Numbered from the stretch's first letter, positions 25,452-35,205 are shown. The stretch is DNA of 64,000 bases from UBA7803 sp041395905 (GCA_041395905.1 JAWKZP010000003.1:340820-404819); one strand, 5' to 3'. Translations and numbers: made by a program. The notes: generated from the letters alone by a model not told the origin.

Positions 25452-26374
25452 CCGCAGCATCGAACCAGCGCATCGCGTACTACAACGGCGCCTACCTTCC
25501 GGAAGGCGAAGTCCGCATTCCGTTCCGGGACCGCGGCTTCCTGCATGGCGACGGCGTGTTCGACATGACCCGCACCTTCGGCGGCAGAATCTTCCGCATC
25601 GAGGAGCACGTCGAGCGCCTGTACCACTCACTGCGCTCGCTGCGCATCGACCCCGGGTTGAGCGCGAAGGAGATGGTGGAAGTGAGCTGTGAGGTACTGC
25701 GCCGCAATGCGCACTTTCTCGACGACAGCACCGACTACTGGGTCGCCCAGCGCGTCTCGCGCGGGCTTTCCGCCATCGGCGACGAGGGCTGGTCCCAGGA
25801 CGGCGCCACCGTGATCGTGGAATGCATACCGCTGCCGCTGGCCAAGCGCGCGACCTATTACCGCGACGGCGTCGACCTGGCAGTCTCGCCCGTACGGCGT
25901 ACCGCCCCCGATGCGCTCACGCCACGGGCCAAGACGTTCAACTACCTGAATCTGATCACCGCGAACCAGGCCATGCCGCCCATGGGTGAGAATGCCATGA
26001 CGGTGGTGCTCGATCACAACGGCAATCTTGCCGAGGGGCTGGGCTCGAATCTGTTTCTGGTGCGCGACGGCGTCTGCCTGACACCGAAGGAGCAATACGT
26101 CCTACCCGGCGTGTCCCGCGCCTGCGTGATGGACCTCGCCCGCAAGCTCGGGATTGCCGTCGAGGAAGCGGATCTGGACTTCCACGACGCCTATAACGCC
26201 GATGAGATCTTCCTGACTTCCACCAGCCTGTGCATCGTGCCTGTGCGTACTTTCTGCGGCGCCGTCGTGGGCGACGGCAAGCTGCCCGGTGACATCACGG
26301 CGCGCATCACCAGGGCCTATGCGGATCTCGTCGAGTTCGACTTCGTCGCCCAGTACCTCAAGCACCTGCCCTGA
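25448..26374 (+). CDS. Class IV PLP aminotransferase (branched-chain/D-amino-acid type)
   Basis: A 308-residue fold-type IV aminotransferase. Visible elements are FRDRGFLHGDGVFDMTRTFGG near the start, the PLP lysine in PRAKTFNYLN, NLAEGLGSNLFLV, and the phosphate-binding LPGVSRACVMDLA followed by EIFLTSTSLCIVPVR. It lacks clear features that separate branched-chain from D-amino-acid enzymes, so the substrate is open. Translation is coupled to the permease by an ATGA overlap. Confidence 0.88.
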   Translation: MTAASNQRIAYYNGAYLPEGEVRIPFRDRGFLHGDGVFDMTRTFGGRIFRIEEHVERLYHSLRSLRIDPGLSAKEMVEVSCEVLRRNAHFLDDSTDYWVAQRVSRGLSAIGDEGWSQDGATVIVECIPLPLAKRATYYRDGVDLAVSPVRRTAPDALTPRAKTFNYLNLITANQAMPPMGENAMTVVLDHNGNLAEGLGSNLFLVRDGVCLTPKEQYVLPGVSRACVMDLARKLGIAVEEADLDFHDAYNADEIFLTSTSLCIVPVRTFCGAVVGDGKLPGDITARITRAYADLVEFDFVAQYLKHLP

Positions 26375-26386
26375 GCGGGCCGCACG

Positions 26387-26869
26387 TCAGAGAAACCTAG
26401 CCAGCAGGAAGATACCCACCATGGCGAGTGCCAGCGTCAGCTTGGCCGCGGTGCCCAGCACCAGACCGACGGTGGCGCCGATGCCGGCCCGGCCCGCCTG
26501 CTGCAGCGTGCGCTGGGCGGACAGCTCCCCCAGCAGCGCGCCGACGAACGGCCCCAGCACGATTCCCACCAGACCGAAGGCGAGCCCGGCGATGGCGCCG
26601 ATCACGGCACCCCACACCGCTCGCGGCGACGCCCCGAACCTTGACGCCCCGAATGCGGTGGCGACGAAGTCTACCGCATAGGTGAGCGCGGCGAGCACGC
26701 CCAGAGCGGTGAGCGTGCGCCAGCCGACGTAGGCGAAATCGTCGATCCAGGCACCGAGCAGCAGCGCCGCGAACAGCACGGGCGGACCGGGCAGCGCCGG
26801 GAGGATCAGACCGGCGATGCCCACCGCCACCAGCACCACCACCAGGATCCAGAGCAGCGCCTCGATCAC
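26387..26869 (-). CDS. DUF456-family membrane protein
   Basis: A 160-residue inner-membrane protein with a Gly-rich pattern. Residues 3-35 form two helices with LPALPGPPVLFAALLLGAWIDDF, a DUF456 signature; then FGLVGIVLGPFVGALLGEL and a final helix. Function in the family is unknown. The GTG start at 26869 overlaps the stop of the GNAT gene by 4 nt, as GTGA, which settles the start. Confidence 0.83.
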   Translation of the reverse strand: MIEALLWILVVVLVAVGIAGLILPALPGPPVLFAALLLGAWIDDFAYVGWRTLTALGVLAALTYAVDFVATAFGASRFGASPRAVWGAVIGAIAGLAFGLVGIVLGPFVGALLGELSAQRTLQQAGRAGIGATVGLVLGTAAKLTLALAMVGIFLLARFL

Positions 26870-27621
26870 CACAGCTTGCGCATCGGCACGGTCATGCACA
26901 CATGCTGGAAACCGAGCCGCGCCAGTATCGGGCGGCTCATGGCGGACGCATCCACAGCCGCCCAGCGATAGCCGCGACGCCGGATTTCCGCCAGTCGTAT
27001 CCGAAACAGATCGGCGTAGATACCCCGCCCGCGATAGCGCGCCAGCACCGCGCCGCCATGCAGCTCCGCATAGGCGGAGCCGGGGAGAAACGTGGTCCAT
27101 CCGGTACCCACGGCCCGCCCGTCGTCGTAGGCGCAGTACAGCGACAGCTGTTGCGGGCGCTGCTCCAGGGTCTCGCCCAGGATATCGCCCAGCCAGCGGA
27201 ACGGTTGTTCCCAGATCAGCTCCTGAACCCGCACCAGATCACGCACACCGGAACGGTCCGTGATGCGCTCGATGCGCAGACCTGAACGCATTCTTGGCGC
27301 GCTGCGCTCAGGCTCTACTGCGCAGAGCATGAATGCCTCGGTGTCGTCTTCCTGAAAGCCTCGTGCGGCCAGCCGTCGCTTCAGGTCCGCGGGCTCGTCG
27401 AACTCGTAGAGCTTCCACTCGAAGTCACAGCCCCGCTGCGCGAAGTAATCGATCTGGGCTTGGATGAGCTCGTCCTCACGGTCGGATGGCAGGCGGGTGA
27501 ACACCAGCGTCCCTTCCAGGTCGGGCCGCAATGGCGTGTAGCGCGTCACCCAGGGCAACGCGTCCAGCGCAAAACCGTCCAGGGCCAGACTTCCCCGGTC
27601 CGCGGCGAAGTCCTGATACAT
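26866..27621 (-). CDS. GNAT-family N-acetyltransferase, possibly frameshifted at the 5' end
   Basis: A 251-residue reading from ATG 27621. The acetyl-CoA-binding part is seen late in the protein: LHGGAVLARYRGRGIYADLFRIRLAEIRRRGY, which is the R/Q-x-x-G-x-G/A loop of GNAT enzymes, then a final strand LGFQHVCM. Homologous sequence begins around LPWVTRYTPLRPDLEG. A better start may be ATG 27749, which has GGAGAGAT at the right distance and reads as 35 good codons, but in another frame; a run of six C at 27640-27645 is where one inserted or missing base would join the two. Target substrate unknown. Confidence 0.75.
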   Translation of the reverse strand: MYQDFAADRGSLALDGFALDALPWVTRYTPLRPDLEGTLVFTRLPSDREDELIQAQIDYFAQRGCDFEWKLYEFDEPADLKRRLAARGFQEDDTEAFMLCAVEPERSAPRMRSGLRIERITDRSGVRDLVRVQELIWEQPFRWLGDILGETLEQRPQQLSLYCAYDDGRAVGTGWTTFLPGSAYAELHGGAVLARYRGRGIYADLFRIRLAEIRRRGYRWAAVDASAMSRPILARLGFQHVCMTVPMRKLW

Positions 27622-27943
27622 CTGCCGTCGGTTCAAACGCCCCCCGTCAGCGCTCCGACGTTGCCATTGCGAATCCAGGGCCTTGCATCCGGTGCGAGCA
27701 GTGTCTCGAGGCACGCGTCGTCTACCCTGATACCGGGCGCATCGGCCATGGTATCTCTCCATTCGTTTCGCCCGGACTATGCGCTGCGGACATGGAGGCC
27801 GCAAGCGCCCGCACAGGGCAGACGTCACCCCGTGCGTGCGTCGCGCCCGACTCGACGCAACCGATAGCCTGGCCCGGCGGCTGGATCGCCCGACTACGCG
27901 GCGCGTAGAATCGGGCGTTACGGAGAGGGAGAACGCCGACACC

Positions 27944-29488
27944 ATGGGAACGGTATGGAGCGGCAGCCGCGCGCTGCAGGCATCCGAGATCGAAGCACGC
28001 GCGCGTCAGGCCGCATCCGGCTTCGAAAGCCTCGGCATCGGGCCGGGAGACGGCGTGGCCATCTACCTGCGCAACGACTACCCGTTCTTCGAGGCGAGCC
28101 TGGGCGCCAGCATGCTGGGCGCCTACCCGGTGGCGGTGAACTGGCACTACACGCCCGGCGAGGCGCGCTACCTGCTGGAAGATTCCGGCGTGAAGGTGCT
28201 GGTCATACATACCGACCTGCTGGAACCCATCCGCGAAGCAATCCCCCAGGGCGTGGAAGTGCTGGCCGTTCCGGTGCCGCAGGAGATTCAGACCGCCTAC
28301 GGCCTCAGCGACAGAGCCTGCTCCGTCGCCCAGGGCTCAATGAACTGGGACGTCTGGCGCGACGGCTTTCCGGCTACCGAGCGGCCGCCCGCCCCCATGC
28401 CCAGCACGATCATTTACACCTCGGGCACCACCGGCCGACCGAAAGGCGTCCGTCGCCCGACCGCGACGCCCGAGCAGGCAGCCGTGGCGGCCCGGATGCT
28501 GGCACAGAGCTATGGCTTCACCGAGTACCTGGATCGCGGGCACGAGATCACGACGGCCATCGTCGGGCCCATCTACCATTCGGCCCCCAACGCGCACGCC
28601 AACTTCTGCTTCCGCCAGGGCGCCAACATCGTGATTCTGCCGCGCTTCGACCCGGAGGAACTGCTGCGCCAGATCGAGCTGCGCGGCATAACGCACCTGA
28701 ACATGGTGCCGATCATGTTCAACCGACTGCTGAAGCTGCCGGAAGACGTGCGCACGCGCTACGACGTCTCGTCGCTGAAGTTCGTCGCCCACGCCGCGGC
28801 GCCTGTCTCGCCGCCCATCAAGCGCGCGATGATCGAGTGGTGGGGGCCGGTCATCAACGAGTACTACGGATCCACGGAAATGGGCAACGTGACCTTCTGC
28901 ACCTCACATGAGTGGCTGTCCCATCCCGGCACGGTCGGCCGCCCCATGCCGGGGGCCGTGGTCAGGGTCATCGACGCCGAAGGCAACCAGCTGCCCCCGC
29001 GCGAGATCGGCGAGGTGATCGGGCGCATGCAGGGCTCGTCAGACTTCACGTACCAGAACGACGACGAGAAACGCCGGCGCATGGAGAAGCAGGGGCTGGT
29101 GACGCCCGGAGACGTCGGCTACTTCGACGAAGATGGTTACCTGTATCTGTGCGACCGGGCCAACGACATGATCATTTCCGGCGGCGTGAACATCTATCCG
29201 GCCGAGATCGAGGCCGAGCTGCACAAGATGCCCGAGATCGCCGACTGCGCCGTGTTCGGGATACCCGACGAGGAGTTCGGCGAGGCGATCTGCGCCTACG
29301 TGCAGCCTCAACCCGGCACGGATCTCGACGAGGCCCAGGTGCGCACCGGGCTGCGCCAGCAGGTCGCCGGCTACAAGATGCCTAAGGTCTGGGAGTTCGT
29401 CCCGGACCTGCCCCGGGAGGACTCGGGCAAGATCTTCAAGCGCAAGCTGCGCGCGCCGTACTGGGAAGGCGCCGGACGCAACATCTGA
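27944..29488 (+). CDS. Acyl-CoA synthetase (AMP-forming)
   Basis: A 514-residue ANL-superfamily ligase. Motif order is normal: IIYTSGTTGRPKGV (156-169) for the phosphate loop, YYGSTEMG for the A5 motif, then TPGDVGYFDEDGYLYLCDRANDMIISGGVNIYP covering A7 and A8, and GKIFKRKLR with the catalytic Lys of A10. It activates a carboxylic acid to its CoA ester; specificity is unknown but the class includes fatty acid and aromatic acid ligases. GAGAGGGAGA lies upstream of ATG 27944. The lactonase gene follows after 34 nt, suggesting ring opening followed by CoA activation. Confidence 0.9.
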   Translation: MGTVWSGSRALQASEIEARARQAASGFESLGIGPGDGVAIYLRNDYPFFEASLGASMLGAYPVAVNWHYTPGEARYLLEDSGVKVLVIHTDLLEPIREAIPQGVEVLAVPVPQEIQTAYGLSDRACSVAQGSMNWDVWRDGFPATERPPAPMPSTIIYTSGTTGRPKGVRRPTATPEQAAVAARMLAQSYGFTEYLDRGHEITTAIVGPIYHSAPNAHANFCFRQGANIVILPRFDPEELLRQIELRGITHLNMVPIMFNRLLKLPEDVRTRYDVSSLKFVAHAAAPVSPPIKRAMIEWWGPVINEYYGSTEMGNVTFCTSHEWLSHPGTVGRPMPGAVVRVIDAEGNQLPPREIGEVIGRMQGSSDFTYQNDDEKRRRMEKQGLVTPGDVGYFDEDGYLYLCDRANDMIISGGVNIYPAEIEAELHKMPEIADCAVFGIPDEEFGEAICAYVQPQPGTDLDEAQVRTGLRQQVAGYKMPKVWEFVPDLPREDSGKIFKRKLRAPYWEGAGRNI

Positions 29489-29522
29489 ACACAGGAAAAC
29501 GCACGGAAAACGGAACGCAACC

Positions 29523-30503
29523 ATGAACGCAACCATGAAAGTGAACACCACTGAGGGCGCCCTGCCGGTCGAGGACCTCGGCCGCACCCTGATCCACGAG
29601 CACGTAGCCGTCGGCTACCCGGGCTGGTGGCTGGACGTGCGCCAGCCCAAGTACCGGCGCGAGGACGCCATGGCCAAGGCGGTCGACTACTTCCAGAAGC
29701 TGCACGACTACGGCGTGCGCACCGTCGTCGACCCCTGCCCCATGGATCTGGGGCGCGACGTGGAGCTGTGTGCGCTGGTGGCGCAGAAGAGCGGCATCAA
29801 CCTGGTGTGCGCAACCGGCGTGTACACCGAAGAGATGGGCATACCCTACTCCTTCGCCCGTATGGAAGCCGACGAGATCGCCGACATCTACATCAGGGAG
29901 ATCGAAGACGGAATCGCCTGGACCGGCATCCGGGCCGGCGTGATCAAAATCGCCACAGGCGACGGCAAGGTATCCGATTTCGAGCGCAAGGCGCTGACGG
30001 CCGCTGCGCGCGCCGCCAGAGCAACGGGGCTGCCGCTGATCTCCCACACCGAGAATGCGAGCTGCGGCCACGACCAGATCGACATCGTCACCGGCGAAGG
30101 TGTGCCGTCTTCGCAGCTGCTGGTCGGACACTCCGACGGTCGCGACGACCCAGACTATCAGCGCAGCCTGGCCGAGCGCGGCGCCTACGTCGGTTTCGAC
30201 CGGTTCGGGCTGGAGATGATCATCGCCGACGAGATTCGCATGCAGAACATCAAGAAGCTGGTGGACGCGGGTCACCGTGACCGCGTGATGATCTCCCACG
30301 ACAGCGTGAACTGTTTTCTCGGCGGGCTCCCTGGCGGCATGACCCAGGAAGCGCTGGAGGCCATGGTGCCAAACTGGCGGCTGACGCACATCTTCGAGAA
30401 CGTGTTCCCCCGGCTCAGGGAGCTGGGGCTGAGCGAGGCCGATCTGGAACACATCGTCACCGACAACCCGCGCCGCTACTTCAGCGAAGCGGCAAAGCAC
30501 TGA
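29523..30503 (+). CDS. Phosphotriesterase-family metal hydrolase (lactonase-like)
   Basis: A 326-residue TIM-barrel hydrolase. Metal ligands are LIHEHV (His25, His27), the carbamylated Lys142 in GVIKIATG, His175 in ISHTEN, His203 in GHSDGR and Asp260 in SHDS. All five are present, so the enzyme should be active with a binuclear site. Bacterial members are often lactonases rather than true phosphotriesterases. It is downstream of the acyl-CoA synthetase. A second ATG at 29535 is four codons on. Confidence 0.9.
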   Translation: MNATMKVNTTEGALPVEDLGRTLIHEHVAVGYPGWWLDVRQPKYRREDAMAKAVDYFQKLHDYGVRTVVDPCPMDLGRDVELCALVAQKSGINLVCATGVYTEEMGIPYSFARMEADEIADIYIREIEDGIAWTGIRAGVIKIATGDGKVSDFERKALTAAARAARATGLPLISHTENASCGHDQIDIVTGEGVPSSQLLVGHSDGRDDPDYQRSLAERGAYVGFDRFGLEMIIADEIRMQNIKKLVDAGHRDRVMISHDSVNCFLGGLPGGMTQEALEAMVPNWRLTHIFENVFPRLRELGLSEADLEHIVTDNPRRYFSEAAKH

Positions 30504-30517
30504 GGCGCCGCGGCGCC
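30504..30517. terminator. GC palindrome between convergent genes
   Basis: GGCGCCGCGGCGCC, a perfect 14-bp palindrome, follows the lactonase stop directly and precedes the convergent amidotransferase stop. No T tract is present. Confidence 0.35.
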
Positions 30518-30552
30518 GCCTGCGGGCAGGAGCTCGGCTGCTACGAGGGCCG

Positions 30553-31407
30553 CTACAAGCGGATGGGACGCACCTCGACATCGCGGTCCCTGTCGATCAG
30601 CACCATGCTGCCCGCGGGGACCGTGCGCCAGCTGGCATCGCCGGTCAATGCCTCGGATGCGACGATCACCGAATGCGCGTCCTCTTCCGCCTCCAGCAGC
30701 TCAGGCGTGCCTGCGCGGCAGGCGTACAGCATACCGGTGTGCAGATGCAGCGAGGCCGGCGGCTGGTCGGCAGCGCTGGTATAGCGACAGGCAACCGCCT
30801 CGTCCCCGTTGCTGAGAACGGCATTGACGAACGAAGGCCGCGCCACCCCGTGCTCTGATTGATGGGCGAGCGTCGTCGCTATCGCCCATTCCAGCGCCTC
30901 GGCCATGGCCGCAACGTCCGTCGAGGACGCCCGATCCAGCGCCTGCAGCGTCAGCGCGAACAGACACTCGGAATCGGTAGAACCCTCGATCAGCTGGTAG
31001 TGGGCCTCGTCGAGATGGGCCTGCAGCGACCGGCGATGATGACGGTAGTCGGCCACGTTGCCGTTGTGCATGAACGAGAACGGACCATGCACAAACGGAT
31101 GGGTGTTGAGCTCGGTCACGGCAAGGCCCGGCGACGCCGCGCGCACGTGGGCCAGCACGCAGCGGCTGCGCACGGCCCGGGCCAGGTGCCTGAGGTTCTG
31201 GTTGTTCCAGGCCGGCGTGATGGAGCGGAACAGCGCCGCGGCGTCCTGTCCGTCATCCGTGTACCAGGCCACGCCGAAGCCGTCGCCGTTGAGGGGTTCG
31301 GCTCGCTCGCGGCTGTCGAAGCTCTGGTGGATCAGCGAATTCTCCGGCTCGGTGATCAGCGACGACAGGTGAATGGGTTTGCCCATGTACAGAAGAAACC
31401 GGCACAT
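30553..31407 (-). CDS. Class II glutamine amidotransferase (YafJ/EgtC-like)
   Basis: A 284-residue Ntn-hydrolase. The start MCRFLLYMG exposes Cys2 as the nucleophile once Met is removed. NGDGFGVAWY, RSRCVLAHVRAAS, and THPFVHGPFSFMHNGNV are the glutamine-binding motifs, followed by GSTDSECLF. It frees ammonia from glutamine or hydrolyses gamma-glutamyl amides. EgtC-type proteins in ergothioneine synthesis share this architecture, but no egtB or egtD is nearby, so the role is open. Confidence 0.88.
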   Translation of the reverse strand: MCRFLLYMGKPIHLSSLITEPENSLIHQSFDSRERAEPLNGDGFGVAWYTDDGQDAAALFRSITPAWNNQNLRHLARAVRSRCVLAHVRAASPGLAVTELNTHPFVHGPFSFMHNGNVADYRHHRRSLQAHLDEAHYQLIEGSTDSECLFALTLQALDRASSTDVAAMAEALEWAIATTLAHQSEHGVARPSFVNAVLSNGDEAVACRYTSAADQPPASLHLHTGMLYACRAGTPELLEAEEDAHSVIVASEALTGDASWRTVPAGSMVLIDRDRDVEVRPIRL

Positions 31408-31444
31408 CAGGCGGCTTCCGTCTTCACGCTCGGGGCCGGCCGAC

Positions 31445-32479
31445 TCACGACCCTGACAGCTTCCCGCCCGGCGCCGACACCATCAGCTCCAGAATCCGCT
31501 GCGTAACCCGCGGCTCGAGGCCCTCGGTATGGCCCTTGTCGAGCCGCACGACGTCGGCGACCACCCGCCCGTCGCGGCAGTTCGGATACACGAACACCTC
31601 CGCCGTGCCCGGTCGCGCGGCCATGCCCCAGACCTTGTAGCCCATCCGGGCGCTGTCCTGCACCCAGCCTGGGGCCTCGTCGACCACGTCCGGCTCGCGC
31701 ACGCGCGCATCACAGGCGAATCGTTCCGCCCACGGCGAGGTCTCCGGCAACGCGATGATCTCGTGCTCCCCGGTGGTGTAGATGTGTGAGAACTCGCAAT
31801 CCGGCAAACCGCCGTCGGGAAAGCGCCGCTCACGCGGCGGCGGCGGCGAACCATCCGGCAGGGGCGGACCAAAGGCCGGCACCAGCTCCGCGCGACCGAT
31901 ACGGCCACCCGAGAGGCTCAGCAGGCCGTCGACCTTGTCGCGAAAGAACGGCGTGCACACGAGACGGTGCGAGGTGGCACCACCCTGACTGTGGCCGGCG
32001 AGCCAGAACGCCTTGATGTGATCAGCACCAACCGCGTCGATCACCTGGCGGGTGATGTTCTGCAGGTGAGCGTCGTCATCGTCCGGCATCCACATGCGGA
32101 TGCCCGGCCCCCCGCCCATGGAACCAGAACCCGCGGCGGTTGGCGTCGCGACAACCAGCCGGTACTTGTCTTTGAAATCCATGGCCGGAAAGTAGTGGCG
32201 CTGCCAGTTGCCGATAGATCCGGCGCCGTGGATGTTCAGAATGAACACCACATCCTCGTCGGGCTTCAGATCACAGGGGTAGTCGAGAAAGTACCTGCGT
32301 CCGGTCAAGGGATCCGTGGCGTTACCGGGCTCGGCGATCGTGGCAGCGCAATCGCCGTCGCGGCAGTGCGCGGGCGGTGGCGTGCTGCATGGTACCCCCA
32401 GCAGATCAGCCGCGGCGGCGCCACGCGCGCCGAGCACGGCAATCAGCGCCGCGATGATGGTCACTAGATAGCTGCGCAC
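31445..32479 (-). CDS. Secreted PHB-depolymerase-like esterase
   Basis: A 344-residue exported alpha/beta-hydrolase. GTG at 32479 with GGAGAGGAAGG upstream gives a signal peptide (YLVTIIAALIAVLGARGAAAA). NIHGAGSIGNWQ forms the oxyanion region, GHSQGGATSHR holds the nucleophile Ser, and DKGHTEGLEP near the C terminus supplies the His. Cys residues in SHRLVC, CEFSH and CRDG suggest disulphides. Family members act on polyhydroxyalkanoate, feruloyl or acetyl esters. A longer in-frame reading to 32779 adds sequence without coding character. Confidence 0.82.
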   Translation of the reverse strand: MRSYLVTIIAALIAVLGARGAAAADLLGVPCSTPPPAHCRDGDCAATIAEPGNATDPLTGRRYFLDYPCDLKPDEDVVFILNIHGAGSIGNWQRHYFPAMDFKDKYRLVVATPTAAGSGSMGGGPGIRMWMPDDDDAHLQNITRQVIDAVGADHIKAFWLAGHSQGGATSHRLVCTPFFRDKVDGLLSLSGGRIGRAELVPAFGPPLPDGSPPPPRERRFPDGGLPDCEFSHIYTTGEHEIIALPETSPWAERFACDARVREPDVVDEAPGWVQDSARMGYKVWGMAARPGTAEVFVYPNCRDGRVVADVVRLDKGHTEGLEPRVTQRILELMVSAPGGKLSGS

Positions 32480-32727
32480 CCTTCCTCTCCCCAGAGTTCC
32501 GGCCGAAACACCAAGACTGCCGCACAAGAGCCATCGCTGGCAATCGCTCCGGCTGCGTCTGGGCGAGCAATGGAGCACCCCGGGAGAACAACCAGAGCAG
32601 ACAACAACAAGGCACAACCCGAGAGGCCAAAGCGGGACTCGCACCTCACCGTCAGTTTCTGAGAAACTGCGCGCCCTCGCGCCCCAACGGCGCCAAGGCT
32701 CCGTTTCACCGTCATGGCCACATACGT

Positions 32728-33993
32728 TTGACCACAGCAGATCGAGACGCCCCGCCGCATCTCCCAGCGCGGCCGACACGCCCGTGGCACGCCTTCCTGT
32801 ACCGGGACTACCGGGTGCTGTGGGCGGCGATGGTCACCAGCGCCATCGTCGTCTGGATGCGCATCCTCAGCACGTCCCAGTGGCTGCTGGACGAGACGGG
32901 CTCCGCCGTGCTGGTCGGAATGATCGGCGTCGTGCAGCTGATCGTACAGGTACCGGCGCTGCTCTGGGGCGGCACCCTGGCCGATCGGGTGGACCGCAAA
33001 CGGCTCATGGCGCTGGCCAACGGCACGACCTCGATCGCGTTGCTCACGCTGGGCTTTCTGAACCTGAACGGCGCGCTTACCCCGGCCATGGTCTACGTCG
33101 GCATCGCGCTCACCGCCGCCTCACAGATGCTCGCGAGCCCGGCACGCTCCGCGCTGGTTCCCATCGTGGTGCCGGAACGCCATCTGCTGCTGGCGGCCTC
33201 CACCGACACGGCATCGCAGAACGGTGCCGCCATCGCCGGGCCATTGCTGTTCGCCGCGGTCGCGCTGGGCGCCGGACTGAGCGCGACCTTTCTGCTCGCA
33301 GGCGTCATCTCGCTGCTGTCCACGGCATTGCCGCTGTTCATTCGCGCCAGGGGAATTGCCGACGGCCACGCCCACGACGCGCCGAGTTCCGCCGCGGCGC
33401 AGACCTGGGAAGGGTTGCGCTACGTGTCCAGACACCCGATCCTGCCCGGTCTGTTCCTGCTCGACGCGGGGATCACCGTCGCCTCATTCTATCGGGAGAT
33501 CCTGCCGGTGCTGGCGCTCGGCCTGTTCGCCGGCGGAGCCAGCGCCACCGGCATGCTCGGCGCCGCCAACTCCACCGGCGCGATCCTTGGATCTTTTCTG
33601 GCGCTGTTTCTGGTGGGCTATCGCGCCAAGGGCATGCTGGTGCTGTACGCCTCGTTCGCCTATGGCTTCATCCTGTTCGGGTTCGGCATGGCCACGACGC
33701 TCTGGTTCGGCGCGCTCATGATCGCCGCCCTGGGCGCGGCCGACGCGGTAACGGTGGCTGTCCGCCAGACCACGGTGATGCTGACCACGCCCGACAACAT
33801 GCGCGGGCGCGCGTTCGCCCTGATGATCCTCGCGGCACAGACCGCCAACAACGTGGGCACCATCTGGGTCGGCGCCTGGGCGGCGAGCATCGGCGCCGCC
33901 AACACCATGCTGCTGGGCGGTGTGATCTCGGTGCTGGCTACTGCGTTGATCTGGCGTTTCTGGCGGCCGATCCGCGAGTTCCGGTCGGCCTGA
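32728..33993 (+). CDS. MFS transporter (enterobactin-exporter-like)
   Basis: A protein of about 421 residues with twelve hydrophobic helices. The loop 2-3 motif GGTLADRVDRKRLM (residues 87-100) identifies the major facilitator superfamily, and NMRGRAFALMILA is the matching loop in the second half. It resembles the MFS_3 group that exports small molecules. The start is uncertain: TTG at 32728 is used here because the frame opens just before the first conserved segment PWHAFLYRDYRVLW; there is no clear ribosome site. It converges with the acyl-CoA dehydrogenase. Confidence 0.8.
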   Translation: MTTADRDAPPHLPARPTRPWHAFLYRDYRVLWAAMVTSAIVVWMRILSTSQWLLDETGSAVLVGMIGVVQLIVQVPALLWGGTLADRVDRKRLMALANGTTSIALLTLGFLNLNGALTPAMVYVGIALTAASQMLASPARSALVPIVVPERHLLLAASTDTASQNGAAIAGPLLFAAVALGAGLSATFLLAGVISLLSTALPLFIRARGIADGHAHDAPSSAAAQTWEGLRYVSRHPILPGLFLLDAGITVASFYREILPVLALGLFAGGASATGMLGAANSTGAILGSFLALFLVGYRAKGMLVLYASFAYGFILFGFGMATTLWFGALMIAALGAADAVTVAVRQTTVMLTTPDNMRGRAFALMILAAQTANNVGTIWVGAWAASIGAANTMLLGGVISVLATALIWRFWRPIREFRSA

Positions 33994-34005
33994 CCCGCGC
34001 CCGGT

Positions 34006-35205
34006 TCAAAGCCCCAGCACCGCCTTGGCTATGACGTTGCGCTGGATCTCGTTGGAGCCGCCGTAGATGCTGGCGGCACGGCCGAAATTGTAGTCCACCA
34101 CGGCGCGCAGGGCGTAGTCGGGACCCACTGGCTCCCCCGCCGCCGTACCCTCGACCTGATCGAGCTGCAGCGGCAGGCCGTAGTAGCCGATCGCCTCTAC
34201 CAGCAGCGTCTGCAGCGCCTGCTGGATCTCGGTGCCTGTGATCTTGAGCGTGGACGACGCGTCCCCGGGACTGTTGCCCGCCGAGATCTCGGCGAGCAGG
34301 CGCAGGTTGGTCATTTCGAGCCCGGCAAGGCGGATCTCCACCTCGCGCAGCCGGCTGGCAAAATCCGGATCCTCCGCCAGGCAGGCACCGCTGCCCTGCT
34401 GCTCGATCCGGGCGAGGCGCTGCAGCTCCTCCACGGCACGCTTGGAGCCGGCCACGCCGGCAATCCCGGTACGTTCATGGCCCAGCAGATACTTCGCGTA
34501 GGTCCAGCCCCGATTTTCTTCTCCGATGCGGTTGGCGACCGGAACCCGCACGTCGGTGAAATACACCTCGTTGAGGTGATGCAGACCGTCGATGGAGACG
34601 ATGGGCCGCACCTCGATGCCCGGCGTCGACATGTCCATGAGCAGAAAGGAAATGCCCTGCTGCGGCTTGCAGTCGAAGTCGGTGCGCACCAGGCAGAAGA
34701 TCCAGTCGGCCTCGTGGGCATAGGAGGTCCAGATCTTCTGGCCGTTCACCACGTACTCGTCACCATCGCGCACCGCCGCGGTCTTCAACGACGCAAGGTC
34801 GGACCCGGAGCCCGGCTCCGAGTAGCCCTGGCACCACCAGACGTCGCCGTTGAGAATGCCCGGCAGGTGCTGCGCCTGCTGGGCTTCGGTGCCGAAGGTG
34901 TAGATCACCGGGCCCACCATGCCGATGCCGAAGGGCATGATGCGCGGGGCGCCGGCGGCGGCAGCCTCCTCCTCGAACAGATGCTTCTGGGTCGCCGTCC
35001 AGCCGGTGCCGCCGTACTCCACCGGCCAGTTGGGGGCGATCCAGCCGCGTTCGAACAGCGTGCGATGCCAGCGCGCGTTGAGCTCGCGCGGCATGCTCAT
35101 TCCAGCCGCAGCCGCCGCTTTCAGCTCAGGCGTCAGCTCGGCTTGCAGAAAGGCGCGCACTTCAGCTTGAAAGTCGAGATCGCCCTGGCTGAGATCGAGC
35201 TGCAT
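34006..35205 (-). CDS. Acyl-CoA dehydrogenase
   Basis: A 399-residue FAD enzyme of the acyl-CoA dehydrogenase family. GYSEPGSGSDLASLKT (middle domain), VNGQKIWTSYAHEADW, NEVYFTDVRVP and the C-terminal YGGSNEIQRNVIAK are all present. The C-terminal Gly-Gly-Ser-Asn-Glu-Ile-Gln motif contacts FAD from the partner subunit. The sequence is close to the group acting on branched or ring acyl-CoAs rather than straight fatty acids. It is divergent from the second MFS gene by 87 nt. Confidence 0.9.
   Translation of the reverse strand: MQLDLSQGDLDFQAEVRAFLQAELTPELKAAAAAGMSMPRELNARWHRTLFERGWIAPNWPVEYGGTGWTATQKHLFEEEAAAAGAPRIMPFGIGMVGPVIYTFGTEAQQAQHLPGILNGDVWWCQGYSEPGSGSDLASLKTAAVRDGDEYVVNGQKIWTSYAHEADWIFCLVRTDFDCKPQQGISFLLMDMSTPGIEVRPIVSIDGLHHLNEVYFTDVRVPVANRIGEENRGWTYAKYLLGHERTGIAGVAGSKRAVEELQRLARIEQQGSGACLAEDPDFASRLREVEIRLAGLEMTNLRLLAEISAGNSPGDASSTLKITGTEIQQALQTLLVEAIGYYGLPLQLDQVEGTAAGEPVGPDYALRAVVDYNFGRAASIYGGSNEIQRNVIAKAVLGL

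Noticed and set aside
24096..25631. Minus-strand frame of 511 codons opposite the permease
   Set aside because: High-GC antisense shadow; the permease strand shows helices and motifs.
27779..27943. Acyl-CoA synthetase start at 27779
   Set aside because: The added 55 residues are Arg-rich without similarity; GAGAGGGAGA before ATG 27944 supports the shorter protein.
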